Source: Paragordius varius
Taxonomy: Eukaryota > Nematomorpha
Direction of reading: 5' to 3'
DNA length: 64,000 nucleotides
NCBI GenBank assembly: GCA_964247055.1
Contig: OZ176053.1
Coordinates: 13,516,001-13,580,000 of the forward strand
Made by a program: the position numbers and the translations under genes. This document shows, in pieces, positions 39,967 through 54,600 of this stretch. The first letter of the stretch is position 1. Each line of letters starts with the position of its first letter. Under the pieces are notes generated by a model. That model was not told the origin of the DNA. It made no database searches and saw only the letters and a list, made by a program, of their open reading frames with translations.

Positions 39967-41305
39967 ATACTTTAAAAATTAATGTAAAAAACTAGTCGTA
40001 TCAATAAATCGCATCAATACTCAAGTTAAACTTTGTCCTTAAAAATCGGATATTAGTCGCCGGTAAAGAAAATAATTTTTTATACATTCTATTAATAGGA
40101 CTACATCAAAAAATAGAGATAGTTTGACAAACTCTTTCATATCCAATTTTTACAACGATACTTTAAAAATTATGGTATTAAACCAGTCGCATCAATACTC
40201 AACTTAAACTTTGTCCTTAAAAATCGGATATTGGTCACCGGTGAACAAAACTATTTTTTATACGTTCTCTTAGTAAGACTACATCAAAATATAGAGATAG
40301 TTTGACAAACTCTTTCATATCCCATTTTTACAACGATACTTTAAAAATTAATGTATAAAACTAGTCGTATCAATAAATCGTATACATACTCAAGTTAAAC
40401 TTTGTCCTTAAAAATCGGATATTGGTCACCGGTGAACAAAATTATTTTTTATACATTCTCTTAGTAGGATTACATCAAAATATAGAGATAGTTTGGCAAA
40501 CTCTTTCATATCCGATTTTTACAACGATACTTTAAAAATTAATGTATAAAACTAGTCGTATCAATAAATCGCATCAATACTCAAGTTAAACTTTGTCCTT
40601 AAAAATCGGATATTGGTCACCGATGAACAAAATTATTTTTTATATATTCTCTTAGTCGGACTACATCAAAATATAGAGATAGTTTGGCAAACTCTTTCAT
40701 ATCCGATTTTTACAACGATACTTTAAAAATTAATGTATAAAACTAGTCGCATCAATACTCAAGTTAAACTTTGTCCTTAAAAATCGGATATTGGTCACCG
40801 GTGAACAAAATTATTTTTTATACATTCTCTTAGTAGGACTACATCAAAATATAGAGATAGTTTGGCAAACTCTTTCATATCCGATTTTTACAACGATACT
40901 TAAAAATTAATGTATAAAACTAGTCGTATCAATACTCAAGTTAAACTTTGTCCTTAAAAATCGAATATTGGTCACCAATGAACAAAATTTTTTTTTATTC
41001 ATTCTCTTAGTAAGACTACATCAAAATATAGAGATAGTTTGACAAACTCTTTAATATCCGATTTTTCCAACGATACTTTAAAAATTAATGTATAAAACTA
41101 GTCGCATCAATTATCAAGTTAAACTTTGTCCTTAAAAATCGGATATTGGTCACCGGTGAACAAAATAATTTTTTATACATTCTCTTAGTAAGAGTGCATC
41201 AAAATATAGAGACCGTTTGGCAAACTCTTTCATATCCGATTTTTACAAAGATACTTTAAAAATTAATGTATAAAACTAGTCGCATCAATACTCAAGTTAA
41301 ACTTT
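39967..41305 (+). repeat. 1.3-kb segment repeated at +3,057 bp, copy 2
   Basis: It matches 36,910-38,250 with the same mark order: the aaaaaaatag run from 40,108, tacgttctc at 40,261, tatatattctc at 40,641 and attcattctc at 40,997. One monomer near 37.7-37.9 kb is replaced here by another variant near 40.8 kb. The match ends where gtccttaaaaatcgg becomes gtcctttaaaatcg. Confidence 0.88.
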
Positions 41306-43570
41306 GTCCTTTAAAATCGAATATTAGTCACCAGTGAACAAAACTATTTTTTATACATTCACTTATTAAGACTACATCAAAATATAGAGATAGTTTGACA
41401 AACTTTTTCATATCCGATTTTTACAACGATACTTTAAAAATTAATGTATAAAACTAGTCGCATCAATATTCAAGTTAAATTTTGTCCTTAAAAATGGGAT
41501 ATTGGTCACCGGTGAACAAAACTATTTTTTATACATTCTCTTAGTAAGACTACATCAAAATATAGAGATAGTTTGACAAACTCTTTCATATCCGATTTTT
41601 CCAACGATACTTTAAAAATTAATGTATAAAACTAGTCGCATCAATTATCAAGTTAAACTTTGTCCTTAAAAATCGGATATTGGTCACCGGTGAACAAAAT
41701 TATTTTTTATCCATTCTCTTAGTAAGACTGCATCAAAATATAGAGACCGTTTGTCAAACTCTTTCATATCCGATTTTTACAACGATACTTTAAAAATTAA
41801 TGTATAAAACTAGTCGCATCAATACTCAAGTTAAACTTTGTCCTTTAAAATCGAATATTAGTCACCAGTGAACAAAACTATTTTTTATACATTCACTTAT
41901 TAAGACTACATCAAAATATAGAGATAGTTTGACAAACTTTTTCATATCCGATTTTTACAACGATACTTTAAAAATTAATGTATAAAACTAGTCGCATCAA
42001 TATTCAAGTTAAATTTTGTCCTTAAAAATGGGATATTGGTCACCGGTGAACAAAATTTTTTTTTATTCATTCTCTTAGTAAGACTACATCAAAATATAGA
42101 GATAGTTTGACAAACTCTTTAATATCCGATTTTTCCAACGATACTTTAAAAATTAATGTATAAAACTAGTCGTATCAATACTCAAGTTAAACTTTGTCCT
42201 TAAAAATCGGATATTGGTCACCAATGAACAAAATTATTTTTTATTCATTCTCTTAGTAAGACTACATCAAAATATAGAGATAGTTTGGCAAACTCTTTCA
42301 TATCCGATTTTTACAACGATATTTAAAAATTAATGTATAAAACTAGTCGTATCAATACTCAAGTTAAACTTTGTCCTTAAAAATCGAATATTGGTCACCA
42401 ATGAACAAAATTATTTTTTATTCATTCTCTTAGTAAGACTACATCAAAATATAGAGATAGTTTGACAAACTCTTTAATATCCGATTTTTCCAACGATACT
42501 TTAAAAATTAATGTATAAAACTAGTCGCATCAATTATCAAGTTAAACTTTGTCCTTTAAAATCGAATATTAGTCACCAGTGAACAAAACTATTTTTTATA
42601 CATTCACTTAGTAAGACTACATCAAAATATAGAGATAGTTTCACAAACTTTTTCATATCCGATTTTTACAACGATACTTTAAAAATTAATGTATAAAACT
42701 AGTCGCATCAATATTCAAGTTAAATTTTGTCCTTAAAAATGGGATATTGGTCACCGGTGAACAAAACTATTTTTTATACATTCTCTTAGTAAGACTACAT
42801 CAAAATATAGAGATAGTTTCACAAACTCTTTAATATCCGATTTTTACAACGATACTTTAAAAATTAATGTATAAAACTAGTCGCATCAATACTCAAGTTA
42901 AATTTTGTCCTTAAAAATGGGATATTGGTCACCGGTGAACAAAACTATTTTTATACATTCTCTTAGTAAAACTACATCAAAATATAGAGATAGTTTGACA
43001 AACTTTTTCATATCCGATTTTTACAACGATACTTTAAAAATTAATGTATAAAACTAGTCGCATCAATATTCAAGTTAAATTTTGTCCTTAAAAATGGGAT
43101 ATTGGTCACCGGTGAACAAAACTATTTTTTATACATTCTCTTAGTAAGACTACATCAAAATATAGAGATAGTTTGACAAACTCTTTCATATCCGATTTTT
43201 ACAACGATACTTTAAAAATAATGTATAAAACTAGTCGCATCAATACTCAAGCTAAACTTTGTCCTTAAAAATGGGATATTAGTCACCGGTGAACAAAACT
43301 ATTTTTTATGCATTCTCTTATTAAGACTACATCAAAATATAGAGATAGTTGACCTCTTTCATATCCGATTTTTACAACGATACTTTAAAAATTAATGTAT
43401 AAAACTAGTGGCATCAATACTCAAGTTAAACTTTGTCCTTAAAAATCGGGAATTGGTCACCGGTCAAAATTATTTTTTATACATTCTCTTAGTAAGACTG
43501 CATCAAAATATAAAGATAGTTTGACAAACTCTCTAATATCTGATTTTTACAACGATACTTTAAAAATTAA
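41306..43570 (+). repeat. Satellite 2 segment with gtcctttaaaatcg monomers
   Basis: Monomers with gtcctttaaaatcgaatattagtc followed by attcactta recur near 41.3, 41.85 and 42.55 kb, mixed with ttttccaacgatac and tgggatatt types. The spacing is irregular, so this looks like several small exchanges and not one HOR. All monomers are class A. Toward 43.5 kb changes accumulate (cggtcaaaat, ataaagatag, ctctaatatctg). Confidence 0.75.
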
Positions 43571-43602
43571 TGTATAATTTAGCATACGACAATATTCAAG
43601 TT
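43571..43602 (+). other. First B-box monomer in satellite 2
   Basis: Class A monomers read tgtataaaactagtcgcatc followed by aatactcaagtt. Here the same 32-bp slot reads tgtataatttagcatacgac followed by aatattcaagtt. Length is preserved, both flanks are shared, and nearly all the changes fall in about 14 bp in the middle, too many for random drift at this local density. No B box was seen left of this point; many follow to the right, up to 63.54 kb. B monomers usually also carry ggtgaccggtgaacgaaac, ttttctatac and tagaaggac downstream. Confidence 0.85.
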
Positions 43603-46600
43603 AAACTTTGTCCTTAAAAATCGGATATTGGTAACCGATGAACGAAACTATTTTCTATACATTCTCTTAGAAGGACTACATCAAAATATAGAGATAGTTT
43701 GACAAACTCTTTTATATCCTTTTACAACGATACTCTATAAATTAATGTATAAAACTAGTAGCATCAATACTCAAGCTAAACTTTGTCCTTAAAAATGGGA
43801 CATTGATCACCGGTGAACAAAATTATTTTTTATACATTCTCTTAGTAAGACTACATCAAAATATAGGTATAGTCTGACAAACTCTTTCATATCCGATTTT
43901 TACAATACTTTAAAAATTAATGTATAAAACTAGTCGCATCAATACTCAAGTTAAAGTTTGTCCTTAAAAATCGGATATTGGTCAACGGTGAACAAAATTA
44001 TTTTTTATACATTCTATTAATAGGACTACATCAAATTATAGAGATAGTTTGACAAACTTTTTCATATCAAATTTTTACAACGATACTTTAAAAATTAATG
44101 TATAATTTAGCATACGACAATATTCAACTTAAACTTTGTTCTTAAAAATCGGATATTGGTAACCGATGAACGAAACTATTTTCTATACATTCTAGAAGGA
44201 CTACATCAAAATATAGAGATAGTTTGACAAACTCTTTTATATCCTTTTACAACGATACTTTAAAAATTTTGTAGAAAACTAGTCGCATCAATACTCAAGC
44301 TAAACTTTGTCCTTAAAAATGGGATATTGGTCACCGGTGAACAAAATTATTTTTTATACATTCTCTTAGTAAGACTACATCAAAATATAGACATAGTTTG
44401 ACAAACTCTTTCATATCCGATTTTTACAACGATACTTTAAAAATTAATGTATAAAACTAGTCGCATCACTACTCAAGCTAAACTTTGTCCTTAAAAATAG
44501 GATATTGGTCACCGGTAAACAAAACTATTTTTTATGCATTCTCTTAGTAAGACTACATCAAAATATAGAGATAGTTTGACAAACTCTTTCATATCCGATT
44601 TTTACAATGATACTTTAAAAATTAATGTATAAAACTAGTCGCATCAATACTCAAGTTAAATTTTGTCCTTAAAATGGGATATTGGTCACCGGTGAAAAAA
44701 CTATTTTTTATACATTCTCTTAGTAAGACTACATTAAAATATAGAGATAGTTTGACAAACTCTTTCATATCCGATTTTTACAACGATACTTTAAAAATTA
44801 ATGTATAAAACTAGTCGCATCAATACTCAAGTTAAATTTTGTCCTTAAAAATGGGATATTCGTCACCGGTGAACAAAACTATTTTTTATACATTCTCTTA
44901 GTAAGACTACATTAAAATATAGAGATAGTTTGACAAACTCTTTCATATCCGATTTTTACAACGATACTTTAAAAATTAATGTATAAAACTAGTCGCATCA
45001 ATACTCAAGTTAAACTTTGTCAAAAATCGGATATTGGTCACCGGTGAACAAAACTATTTTTTATACATTCTTTTAGTAAGACTACATCAAAATATAGAGA
45101 TAGTTTGACAAACTCTTTAATATCTGATTTTTACAACGATACTTTAAAAATTAATGTATAATTTAGCATACGACAATATTCAAGTAAATTTTGTCCTTAA
45201 AAATCAAATATTGGTGACCGGTGAAGGAAACTATTTTCTATACATTCTCTTAGAAGGACTACATCAAAATATAGAGATAGTTTGACAAACTCTTTTATAT
45301 CCGATTTTTACAACGATACTTTAAAAATTAATGTATAAAACTAGTCGCATCAATACTCAAGTTAAATTTTGTCCTTAAAATGGGATATTGGTCACCGGTG
45401 AAAGAGCTATTTTTTATACATTCTCTTAGTAAGACTACATTAAAATATAGAGATAGTTTGACAAACTCTTTCATATCCGATTTTTACAACGATACTTTAA
45501 AATTTAATGTATATAACTAGTCGCATCAATACTCAAGTTAAATTTTGTCCTTAAAACTGGGATATTGGTCACCGGTGAACAAAACTATTTTTTATACATT
45601 CTCTTACTAAGACTACATTAAAATATAGAGATAGTTTGACAAATTCTTTCATATCCGATTTTTACAACGATACTTTAAAAATTAATGTCTAATTTAGCAT
45701 ACGACAATATTCAAGTTAAACTTTGTCCTTAAAAATGGGATATTGGTCACCGGTGAAAGAACTATTTTTTATACATTCTCTTAGTAAGACTACATTAAAA
45801 TATAGAGATAGTTTGACAAACTCTTTCATATCCGATTTTTACAACGATACTTGAAAAAATTAATGTATAAAACTAGTCGTATCAATACTCAAGTTAAACT
45901 TTGTCCTTAAAAATCGGATATTGGTCACCGGTGAACAAAACTATTTTTTATACATTCTTTTAGTAAGACTACATCAAAATAAGAGATAGTTTGAATAACT
46001 CTTTCATATCCGATTTTTACAATACTTTAAAAATTAATGTAGAAAACTAGTCGCATCAATACTCAAGCTAAACTTTGTCCTTAAAAATGGGATATTGGTC
46101 ACCGGTAAACAAAACTATTTTTTATGCATTCTCTTAGTAAGACTACATCAAAATATAGAGATAGTTTGACAAACTCTTTCATATCCGATTTTTACAACGA
46201 TACTTTAAAAATTAATGTATAAAACTAGTCGCATCAATACTCAAGTTAAATTTTGTCCTTAAAATGGGATATTGGTCACCGGTGAAAGAACTATTTTTTA
46301 TACATTCTCTTAGTAAGACTACATTAAAATATAGAGATAGTTTGACAAACTCTTTCATATCCGATTTTTACAACGATACTTTAAAATTTAATGTATATAA
46401 CTAGTCGCATCAATACTCAAGTTAAATTTTGTCCTTAAAACTGGGATATTGGTCACCGGTGAACAAAACTATTTTTTATACATTCTCTTACTAAGACTAC
46501 ATTAAAATATAGAGATAGTTTGACAAATTCTTTCATATCCGATTTTTACAACGATACTTTAAAAATTAATGTCTAATTTAGCATACGACAATATTCAAGT

Positions 46601-47617
46601 TAAACTTTGTCCTTAAAAATCGGATATTGGTGACCGGTGAACGAAACTATTTTCTATACATTCTCTTAGAAGGACTACATTAAAATATAGAGATAGTTTG
46701 ACAAACTCTTTCATATCCGATTTTTACAACGATACTTGAAAAATTAATGTATGATTTAGCATACGACAATATTCAAGTTAAACTTTGTCCTTAAAAATCG
46801 GATATTGGTGACCGGTGAACGAAACTATTTTCTATACATTCTCTTAGAAGGACTACATTAAAATATAGAGATAGTTTGACAAACTCTTTCATATCCGATT
46901 TTTACAACGATACTTGAAAAAATTAATGTATAAAACTAGTCGTATCAATACTCAAGTTAAACTTTGTCCTTAAAAATCGGATATTGGTCACCAGTGAACA
47001 AAATTATTTTTTATACATTCTCTTAGTAAGAAATATAGAGATAGTTTGTCAAACTCTTTTCATATCCAATTTTTACAACGATACTTTAAAAATTTATGTA
47101 TGATTTAGCATACGACAATATTCAAGTTAAACTTTGTCCTTAAAAATCGGATATTGGTGACCGGTGAACGAAACTATTTTCTATACATTCTCTTAGAAGG
47201 ACTACATTAAAATATAGAGATAGTTTGACAAACTCTTTCATATCCGATTTTTACAACGATACTTTAAAAATTAATGTATAAAACTAGTCGCATCAATACT
47301 CAAGTTAAATTTTGTCCTTAAAACTGGGATATTGGTCACCGGTGAACAAAACTATTTTTTATACATTCTCTTACTAAGACTACATTAAAATATAGAGATA
47401 GTTTGACAAACTCTTTCATATCCGATTTTTACAACGATACTTGAAAAAATTAATGTATAAAACTAGTCGTATCAATACTCAAGTTAAACTTTGTCCTTAA
47501 AAATCGGATATTGGTCACCAGTGAACAAAATTATTTTTTATACATTCTCTTAGTAAGAAATATAGAGATAGTTTGTCAAACTCTTTTCATATCCAATTTT
47601 TACAACGATACTTTAAA
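43603..47617 (+). repeat. Transition zone mixing class A and class B monomers
   Basis: Class A and B monomers interleave without one period. Deletions inside monomers are commoner here than elsewhere (for example catatccttttacaacg near 43.71 and 44.25 kb, a short attctagaaggac near 44.19 kb, tttttacaatactttaa near 43.90 and 46.02 kb). Two small tandem duplications sit inside it, with offsets of 884 and 527 bp, and are listed separately. It reads as an older and less homogenised zone between the class A domains and the 23-mer HOR. Confidence 0.8.
45310..46610 (+). repeat. 884-bp (5-monomer) duplication
   Basis: tgggatattggtcacc followed by ggtgaaag (45,381 and 46,265) and aatttaatgtatataac (45,501 and 46,385) repeat at exactly 884 bp. 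The copies diverge after the B monomer near 45,730 and 46,610. Confidence 0.82.
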
Positions 47618-47645
47618 AATTTATGTATGATTTAGCATACGACAA
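46850..47645 (+). repeat. 527-bp (3-monomer) duplication
   Basis: gtaagaaatatagag followed by gtttgtcaaactcttttc occurs at 47,026 and 47,553, each time followed by aatttatgtatgatttag. The offset is 527 bp. The second copy leads straight into the first 23-mer HOR copy. Confidence 0.82.
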
Positions 47646-50600
47646 TATTCAAGTTAAACTTTGTCCTTAATCGGATATTGGTGACCGGTGAACGAAACTA
47701 TTTTCTATACATTCTCTTAGAAGGACTACATTAAAATATAGAGATAGTTTGACAAACTCTTTCATATCCGATTTTTACAACGATACTTGAAAAAATTGAT
47801 GTATAAAAATAGTCGTATCAATACTCAAGTTAAACTTTGTCCTTAAAAATCGGATATTGGTCACCAGTGAACAAAATTATTTTTTATACATTCTCTTAGT
47901 AAGAAATATAGAGATAGTTTGACAAACTCTTTCATATCCGATTTTTACAACGATACTTTAAAAATTAATGTATAAAACTAGTCATATCAATAAATCGCAT
48001 CAATACTCAAGTTAAACTTTGTCCTTAAAAATCGGATATTGGTCACCGGTGAACAAAATTATTTTTTATACATTCTCTTTAAGACTACATCAAAATATAG
48101 AGATAGTTTGACAAACTCTTTAATATCTGATTTTTAGAGCGATACTTTAAAAATTAATGTATAATTTAGCATACGACAATAAGCAAGTTAAACTTTGTCC
48201 TTAAAAATCGGATATTAGTCGCCGGTAAAGAAAATAATCTTTTATACATTCTCTTAGTAGTACTACATCAAAATATAGAGATAGTTTGACAAACTCTTTA
48301 ATATCTGATTTTTAGAGCGATACTTTAAAAATTAATGTATAATTTAGCATACGACAATATTCAAGTTAAACTTTGTCCTTAAAAATCGGATATTGGTGAC
48401 CGGTGAACGAAACTATTTTCTATACATTCTCTTAGAAGGACTACATTAAAATATAGAGATAGTTTGACAAACTCTTTCATATCCGATTTTTACAACGATA
48501 CTTGAAAAAATTGATGTATAAAAATCGTATCAATACTCAAGTTAAACTTTGTCCTTAAAAATCGGATATTGGTCACCAGTGAACAAAATTATTTTTTATA
48601 CATTCTCTTAGTAAGAAATATAGAGATAGTTTGACAAACTCTTTCATATCCGATTTTTACAACGATACTTTAAAAATTAATGTATAAAACTAGTCGCATC
48701 AATACTCAAGTTAAATTTTGTCCTTAAAACTGGGATATTGGTCACCGGTGAACAAAACTATTTTTTATACATTCTCTTACTAAGACTACATTAAAATATA
48801 GAGATAGTTTGACAAATTCTTTCATATCCGATTTTTACAACGATACTTTAAAAATTAATGAATAAAACTAGTCGCATCAATACTCAATTTAAACTTTGTC
48901 AAAAATCGGATATTGGTCACCGGTGAACAAAACTATTTTTTATAATTCTTTTAGTAAGACTACATCAAAATATAGAGATAGTTTGACAAACTCTTTAATA
49001 TCTGATTTTTACAACGATACTTTAAAAATTAATGTCTAATTTAGCATACGACAATATTCAAGTTAAACTTTGTCCTTAAAAATCGGATATTGGTGACCGG
49101 TGAACGAAACTATTTTCTATACATTCTCTTAGAAGGACTACATTAAAATATAGAGATAGTTTGACAAACTCTTTCATATCCGATTTTTACAACGATACTT
49201 GAAAAATTAATGTATGATTTAGCATACGACAATATTCAAGTTAAACTTTGTCCTTAAAAATCGGATATTGGTGACCGGTGAACGAAACTATTTTCTATAC
49301 ATTCTCTTAGAAGGACTACATTAAAATATAGAGATAGTTTGACAAACTCTTTCATATCCGATTTTTACAACGATACTTGAAAAAATTAATGTATAAAACT
49401 AGTCGTATCAATACTCAAGTTAAACTTTGTCCTTAAAAATCGGATATTGGTCACCAGTGAACAAAATTATTTTTTATACATTCTCTTAGTAAGAAATATA
49501 GAGATAGTTTGTCAAACTCTTTTCATATCCGATTTTTACAACGATACTTTAAAAATTAATGTATGATTTAGCATACGACAATATTCAAGTTAAACTTTGT
49601 CCTTAAAAATCGGATATTGGTGACCGGTGAACGAAACTATTTTCTATACATTCTCTTAGAAGGACTACATTAAAATATAGAGATAGTTTGACAAACTCTT
49701 TCATATCCGATTTTTACAACGATACTTGAAAAAATTGATGTATGAAAATCGTATCAATACTCAAGTTAAACTTTGTCCTTAAAAATCGGATATTGGTCAC
49801 CAGTGAATAAAATTATTTTTTATACATTCTCTTAGTAAGAAATATAGAGATAGTTTGACAAACTCTTTCATATCCGATTTTTACAACGATACTTTAAAAA
49901 TTAATGTATAAAACTAGTCATATCAATAAATCGCATCAATACTCAAGTTAAACTTTGTCCTTAAAAATCGGATATTGGTCACCGGTGAACAAAATTATTT
50001 TTTATACATTCTCTTTAAGACTACATCAAAATATAGAGATAGTTTGACAAACTCTTTAATATCTGATTTTTAGAGCGATACTTTAAAAATTAATGTATAA
50101 TTTAGCATACGACAATAAGCAAGTTAAACTTTGTCCTTAAAAATCGGATATTAGTCGCCGGTAAAGAAAATAATCTTTTATACATTCTCTTAGTAGTACT
50201 ACATCAAAATATGGAGATAGTTTGACAAACTCTTTAATATCTGATTTTTAGAGCGATACTTTAAAAATTAATGTATAATTTAGCATACGAGAATAAGCAA
50301 GTTAAACTTTGTCCTTAAAAATCGGATATTGGTCTCCGGTGAACAAAATTATTTTTTATACATTCTATTATTAAGATACATCAAAATATAGAGATAGTTT
50401 GACTAACTCTTTCATATCCGATTTTTACAACGATACTTTTAAAATTAATGTATAAAACTAATCGCATCAATACTCAAGTTAAACTTTGTCCTTAACAATC
50501 GGATATTGGTCTTTGGTGAACAAAATTATTTTTTATACATTCTCTTATTAAGACTACATCAAAATATAGAGATAGTTTGACAAACTCTTTCATATCCGAT

Positions 50601-51680
50601 TTTTACAACGATACTTTAAAAATTATTGTATAAAACTAGTCGCATCAATACTCAAGTTAAACTTTGTCCTTAAAAATCGGATATTGGTCACCAGTGAACA
50701 AAATTATTTTTTATACATTCTCTTAGTAAGAAATATAGAGATAGTTTGACAAACTCTTTCATATCCGATTTTTACAACGATACTTTAAAAATTAATGTAT
50801 AAAACTAGTCGCATCAATACTCAAGTTAAATTTTGTCCTTAAAAATGGGATATTGGTCACCGGTGAACAAAACTATTTTTTATACATTCTCTTAGTACGA
50901 CTACATTAAAATATAGAGATAGTTTGACAAATTCTTTCATATCCGATTTTTACAACGATACTTTAAAAATTAATGTATAAAACTAGTCGCATCAATACTC
51001 AAGTTAAACTTTGTCAAAAATCGGATATTGGTCACCGGTGAACAAAACTATTTTTTATAATTCTTTTAGTAAGACTACATCAAAATATAGAGATAGTTTG
51101 ACAAACTCTTTAATATCTGATTTTTACAACGATACTTTAAAAATTAATGTATGATTTAGCATACGACAATATTCAAGTTAAACTTTGTCCTTAAAAATCG
51201 GATATTGGTGACCGGTGAACGAAACTATTTTCTATACATTCTCTTAGAAGGACTACATTAAAATATAGAGATAGTTTGACAAACTCTTTCATATCCGATT
51301 TTTACAACGATACTTGAAAAAATTAATGTATAAAACTAGTCGTATCAATACTCAAGTTAAACTTTGTCCTTAAAAATCGGATATTGGTCACCAGTGAACA
51401 AAATTATTTTTTATACATTCTCTTAGTAAGAAATATAGAGATAGTTTGACAAACTCTTTCATATCCGATTTTTACAACGATACTTTAAAAATTAATATAT
51501 AAAACTAGTCGTATCAATAAATCGCATCAATACTCAAGTTAAACTTTGTCCTTAAAAATCGGATATTGGTCACCGGTGAACAAAATTATTTTTTATACAT
51601 TCTCTTATTAAGACTACATCAAAATATAGAGATAGTTTGACAAACTCTTTCATATCCGATTTTTACAACGATACTTTAAA
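47618..51680 (+). repeat. 23-monomer HOR copy 1 (4,063 bp)
   Basis: Twenty-three monomers, about 177 bp on average, begin at the aatttatgtatgattt mark. Compared with the next copy it lacks 3 bp near 47,670 (ccttaatcgg in place of ccttaaaaatcgg). Shared marks include attgatgtataaaaatag (47,795), atatggagatag (50,211), acgagaataagc (50,287) and cttaacaatcgg with ggtctttggtg (50,491). Confidence 0.93.
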
Positions 51681-54600
51681 AATTTATGTATGATTTAGCA
51701 TACGACAATATTCAAGTTAAACTTTGTCCTTAAAAATCGGATATTGGTGACCGGTGAACGAAACTATTTTCTATACATTCTCTTAGAAGGACTACATTAA
51801 AATATAGAGATAGTTTGACAAACTCTTTCATATCCGATTTTTACAACGATACTTGAAAAAATTGATGTATAAAAATAGTCGTATCAATACTCAAGTTAAA
51901 CTTTGTCCTTAAAAATCGGATATTGGTCACCAGTGAACAAAATTATTTTTTATACATTCTCTTAGTAAGAAATATAGAGATAGTTTGACAAACTCTTTCA
52001 TATCCGATTTTTACAACGATACTTTAAAAATTAATGTATAAAACTAGTCATATCAATAAATCGCATCAATACTCAAGTTAAACTTTGTCCTTAAAAATCG
52101 GATATTGGTCACCGGTGAACAAAATTATTTTTTATACATTCTCTTTAAGACTACATCAAAATATAGAGATAGTTTGACAAACTCTTTAATATCTGATTTT
52201 TAGAGCGATACTTTAAAAATTAATGTATAATTTAGCATACGACAATAAGCAAGTTAAACTTTGTCCTTAAAAATCGGATATTAGTCGCCGGTAAAGAAAA
52301 TAATCTTTTATACATTCTCTTAGTAGTACTACATTAAAATATAGAGATAGTTTGACAAACTCTTTAATATCTGATTTTTAGAGCGATACTTTAAAAATTA
52401 ATGTATAATTTAGCATACGACAATATTCAAGTTAAACTTTGTCCTTAAAAATCGGATATTGGTGACCGGTGAACGAAACTATTTTCTATACATTCTCTTA
52501 GAAGGACTACATTAAAATATAGAGATAGTTTGACAAACTCTTTCATATCCGATTTTTACAACGATACTTGAAAAAATTGATGTATAAAAATCGTATCAAT
52601 ACTCAAGTTAAACTTTGTCCTTAAAAATCGGATATTGGTCACCAGTGAACAAAATTATTTTTTATACATTCTCTTAGTAAGAAATATAGAGATAGTTTGA
52701 CAAACTCTTTCATATCCGATTTTTACAACGATACTTTAAAAATTAATGTATAAAACTAGTCGCATCAATACTCAAGTTAAATTTTGTCCTTAAAACTGGG
52801 ATATTGGTCACCGGTGAACAAAACTATTTTTTATACATTCTCTTACTAAGACTACATTAAAATATAGAGATAGTTTGACAAATTCTTTCATATCCGATTT
52901 TTACAACGATACTTTAAAAATTAATGAATAAAACTAGTCGCATCAATACTCAATTTAAACTTTGTCAAAAATCGGATATTGGTCACCGGTGAACAAAACT
53001 ATTTTTTATAATTCTTTTAGTAAGACTACATCAAAATATAGAGATAGTTTGACAAACTCTTTAATATCTGATTTTTACAACGATACTTTAAAAATTAATG
53101 TCTAATTTAGCATACGACAATATTCAAGTTAAACTTTGTCCTTAAAAATCGGATATTGGTGACCGGTGAACGAAACTATTTTCTATACATTCTCTTAGAA
53201 GGACTACATTAAAATATAGAGATAGTTTGACAAACTCTTTCATATCCGATTTTTACAACGATACTTGAAAAATTAATGTATGATTTAGCATACGACAATA
53301 TTCAAGTTAAACTTTGTCCTTAAAAATCGGATATTGGTGACCGGTGAACGAAACTATTTTCTATACATTCTCTTAGAAGGACTACATTAAAATATAGAGA
53401 TAGTTTGACAAACTCTTTCATATCCGATTTTTACAACGATACTTGAAAAAATTAATGTATAAAACTAGTCGTATCAATACTCAAGTTAAACTTTGTCCTT
53501 AAAAATCGGATATTGGTCACCAGTGAACAAAATTATTTTTTATACATTCTCTTAGTAAGAAATATAGAGATAGTTTGTCAAACTCTTTTCATATCCGATT
53601 TTTACAACGATACTTTAAAAATTAATGTATGATTTAGCATACGACAATATTCAAGTTAAACTTTGTCCTTAAAAATCGGATATTGGTGACCGGTGAACGA
53701 AACTATTTTCTATACATTCTCTTAGAAGGACTACATTAAAATATAGAGATAGTTTGACAAACTCTTTCATATCCGATTTTTACAACGATACTTGAAAAAA
53801 TTGATGTATGAAAATCGTATCAATACTCAAGTTAAACTTTGTCCTTAAAAATCGGATATTGGTCACCAGTGAATAAAATTATTTTTTATACATTCTCTTA
53901 GTAAGAAATATAGAGATAGTTTGACAAACTCTTTCATATCCGATTTTTACAACGATACTTTAAAAATTAATGTATAAAACTAGTCATATCAATAAATCGC
54001 ATCAATACTCAAGTTAAACTTTGTCCTTAAAAATCGGATATTGGTCACCGGTGAACAAAATTATTTTTTATACATTCTCTTTAAGACTACATCAAAATAT
54101 AGAGATAGTTTGACAAACTCTTTAATATCTGATTTTTAGAGCGATACTTTAAAAATTAATGTATAATTTAGCATACGACAATAAGCAAGTTAAACTTTGT
54201 CCTTAAAAATCGGATATTAGTCGCCGGTAAAGAAAATAATCTTTTATACATTCTCTTAGTAGTACTACATCAAAATATGGAGATAGTTTGACAAACTCTT
54301 TAATATCTGATTTTTAGAGCGATACTTTAAAAATTAATGTATAATTTAGCATACGAGAATAAGCAAGTTAAACTTTGTCCTTAAAAATCGGATATTGGTC
54401 TCCGGTGAACAAAATTATTTTTTATACATTCTATTATTAAGATACATCAAAATATAGAGATAGTTTGACTAACTCTTTCATATCCGATTTTTACAACGAT
54501 ACTTTTAAAATTAATGTATAAAACTAATCGCATCAATACTCAAGTTAAACTTTGTCCTTAACAATCGGATATTGGTCTTTGGTGAACAAAATTATTTTTT

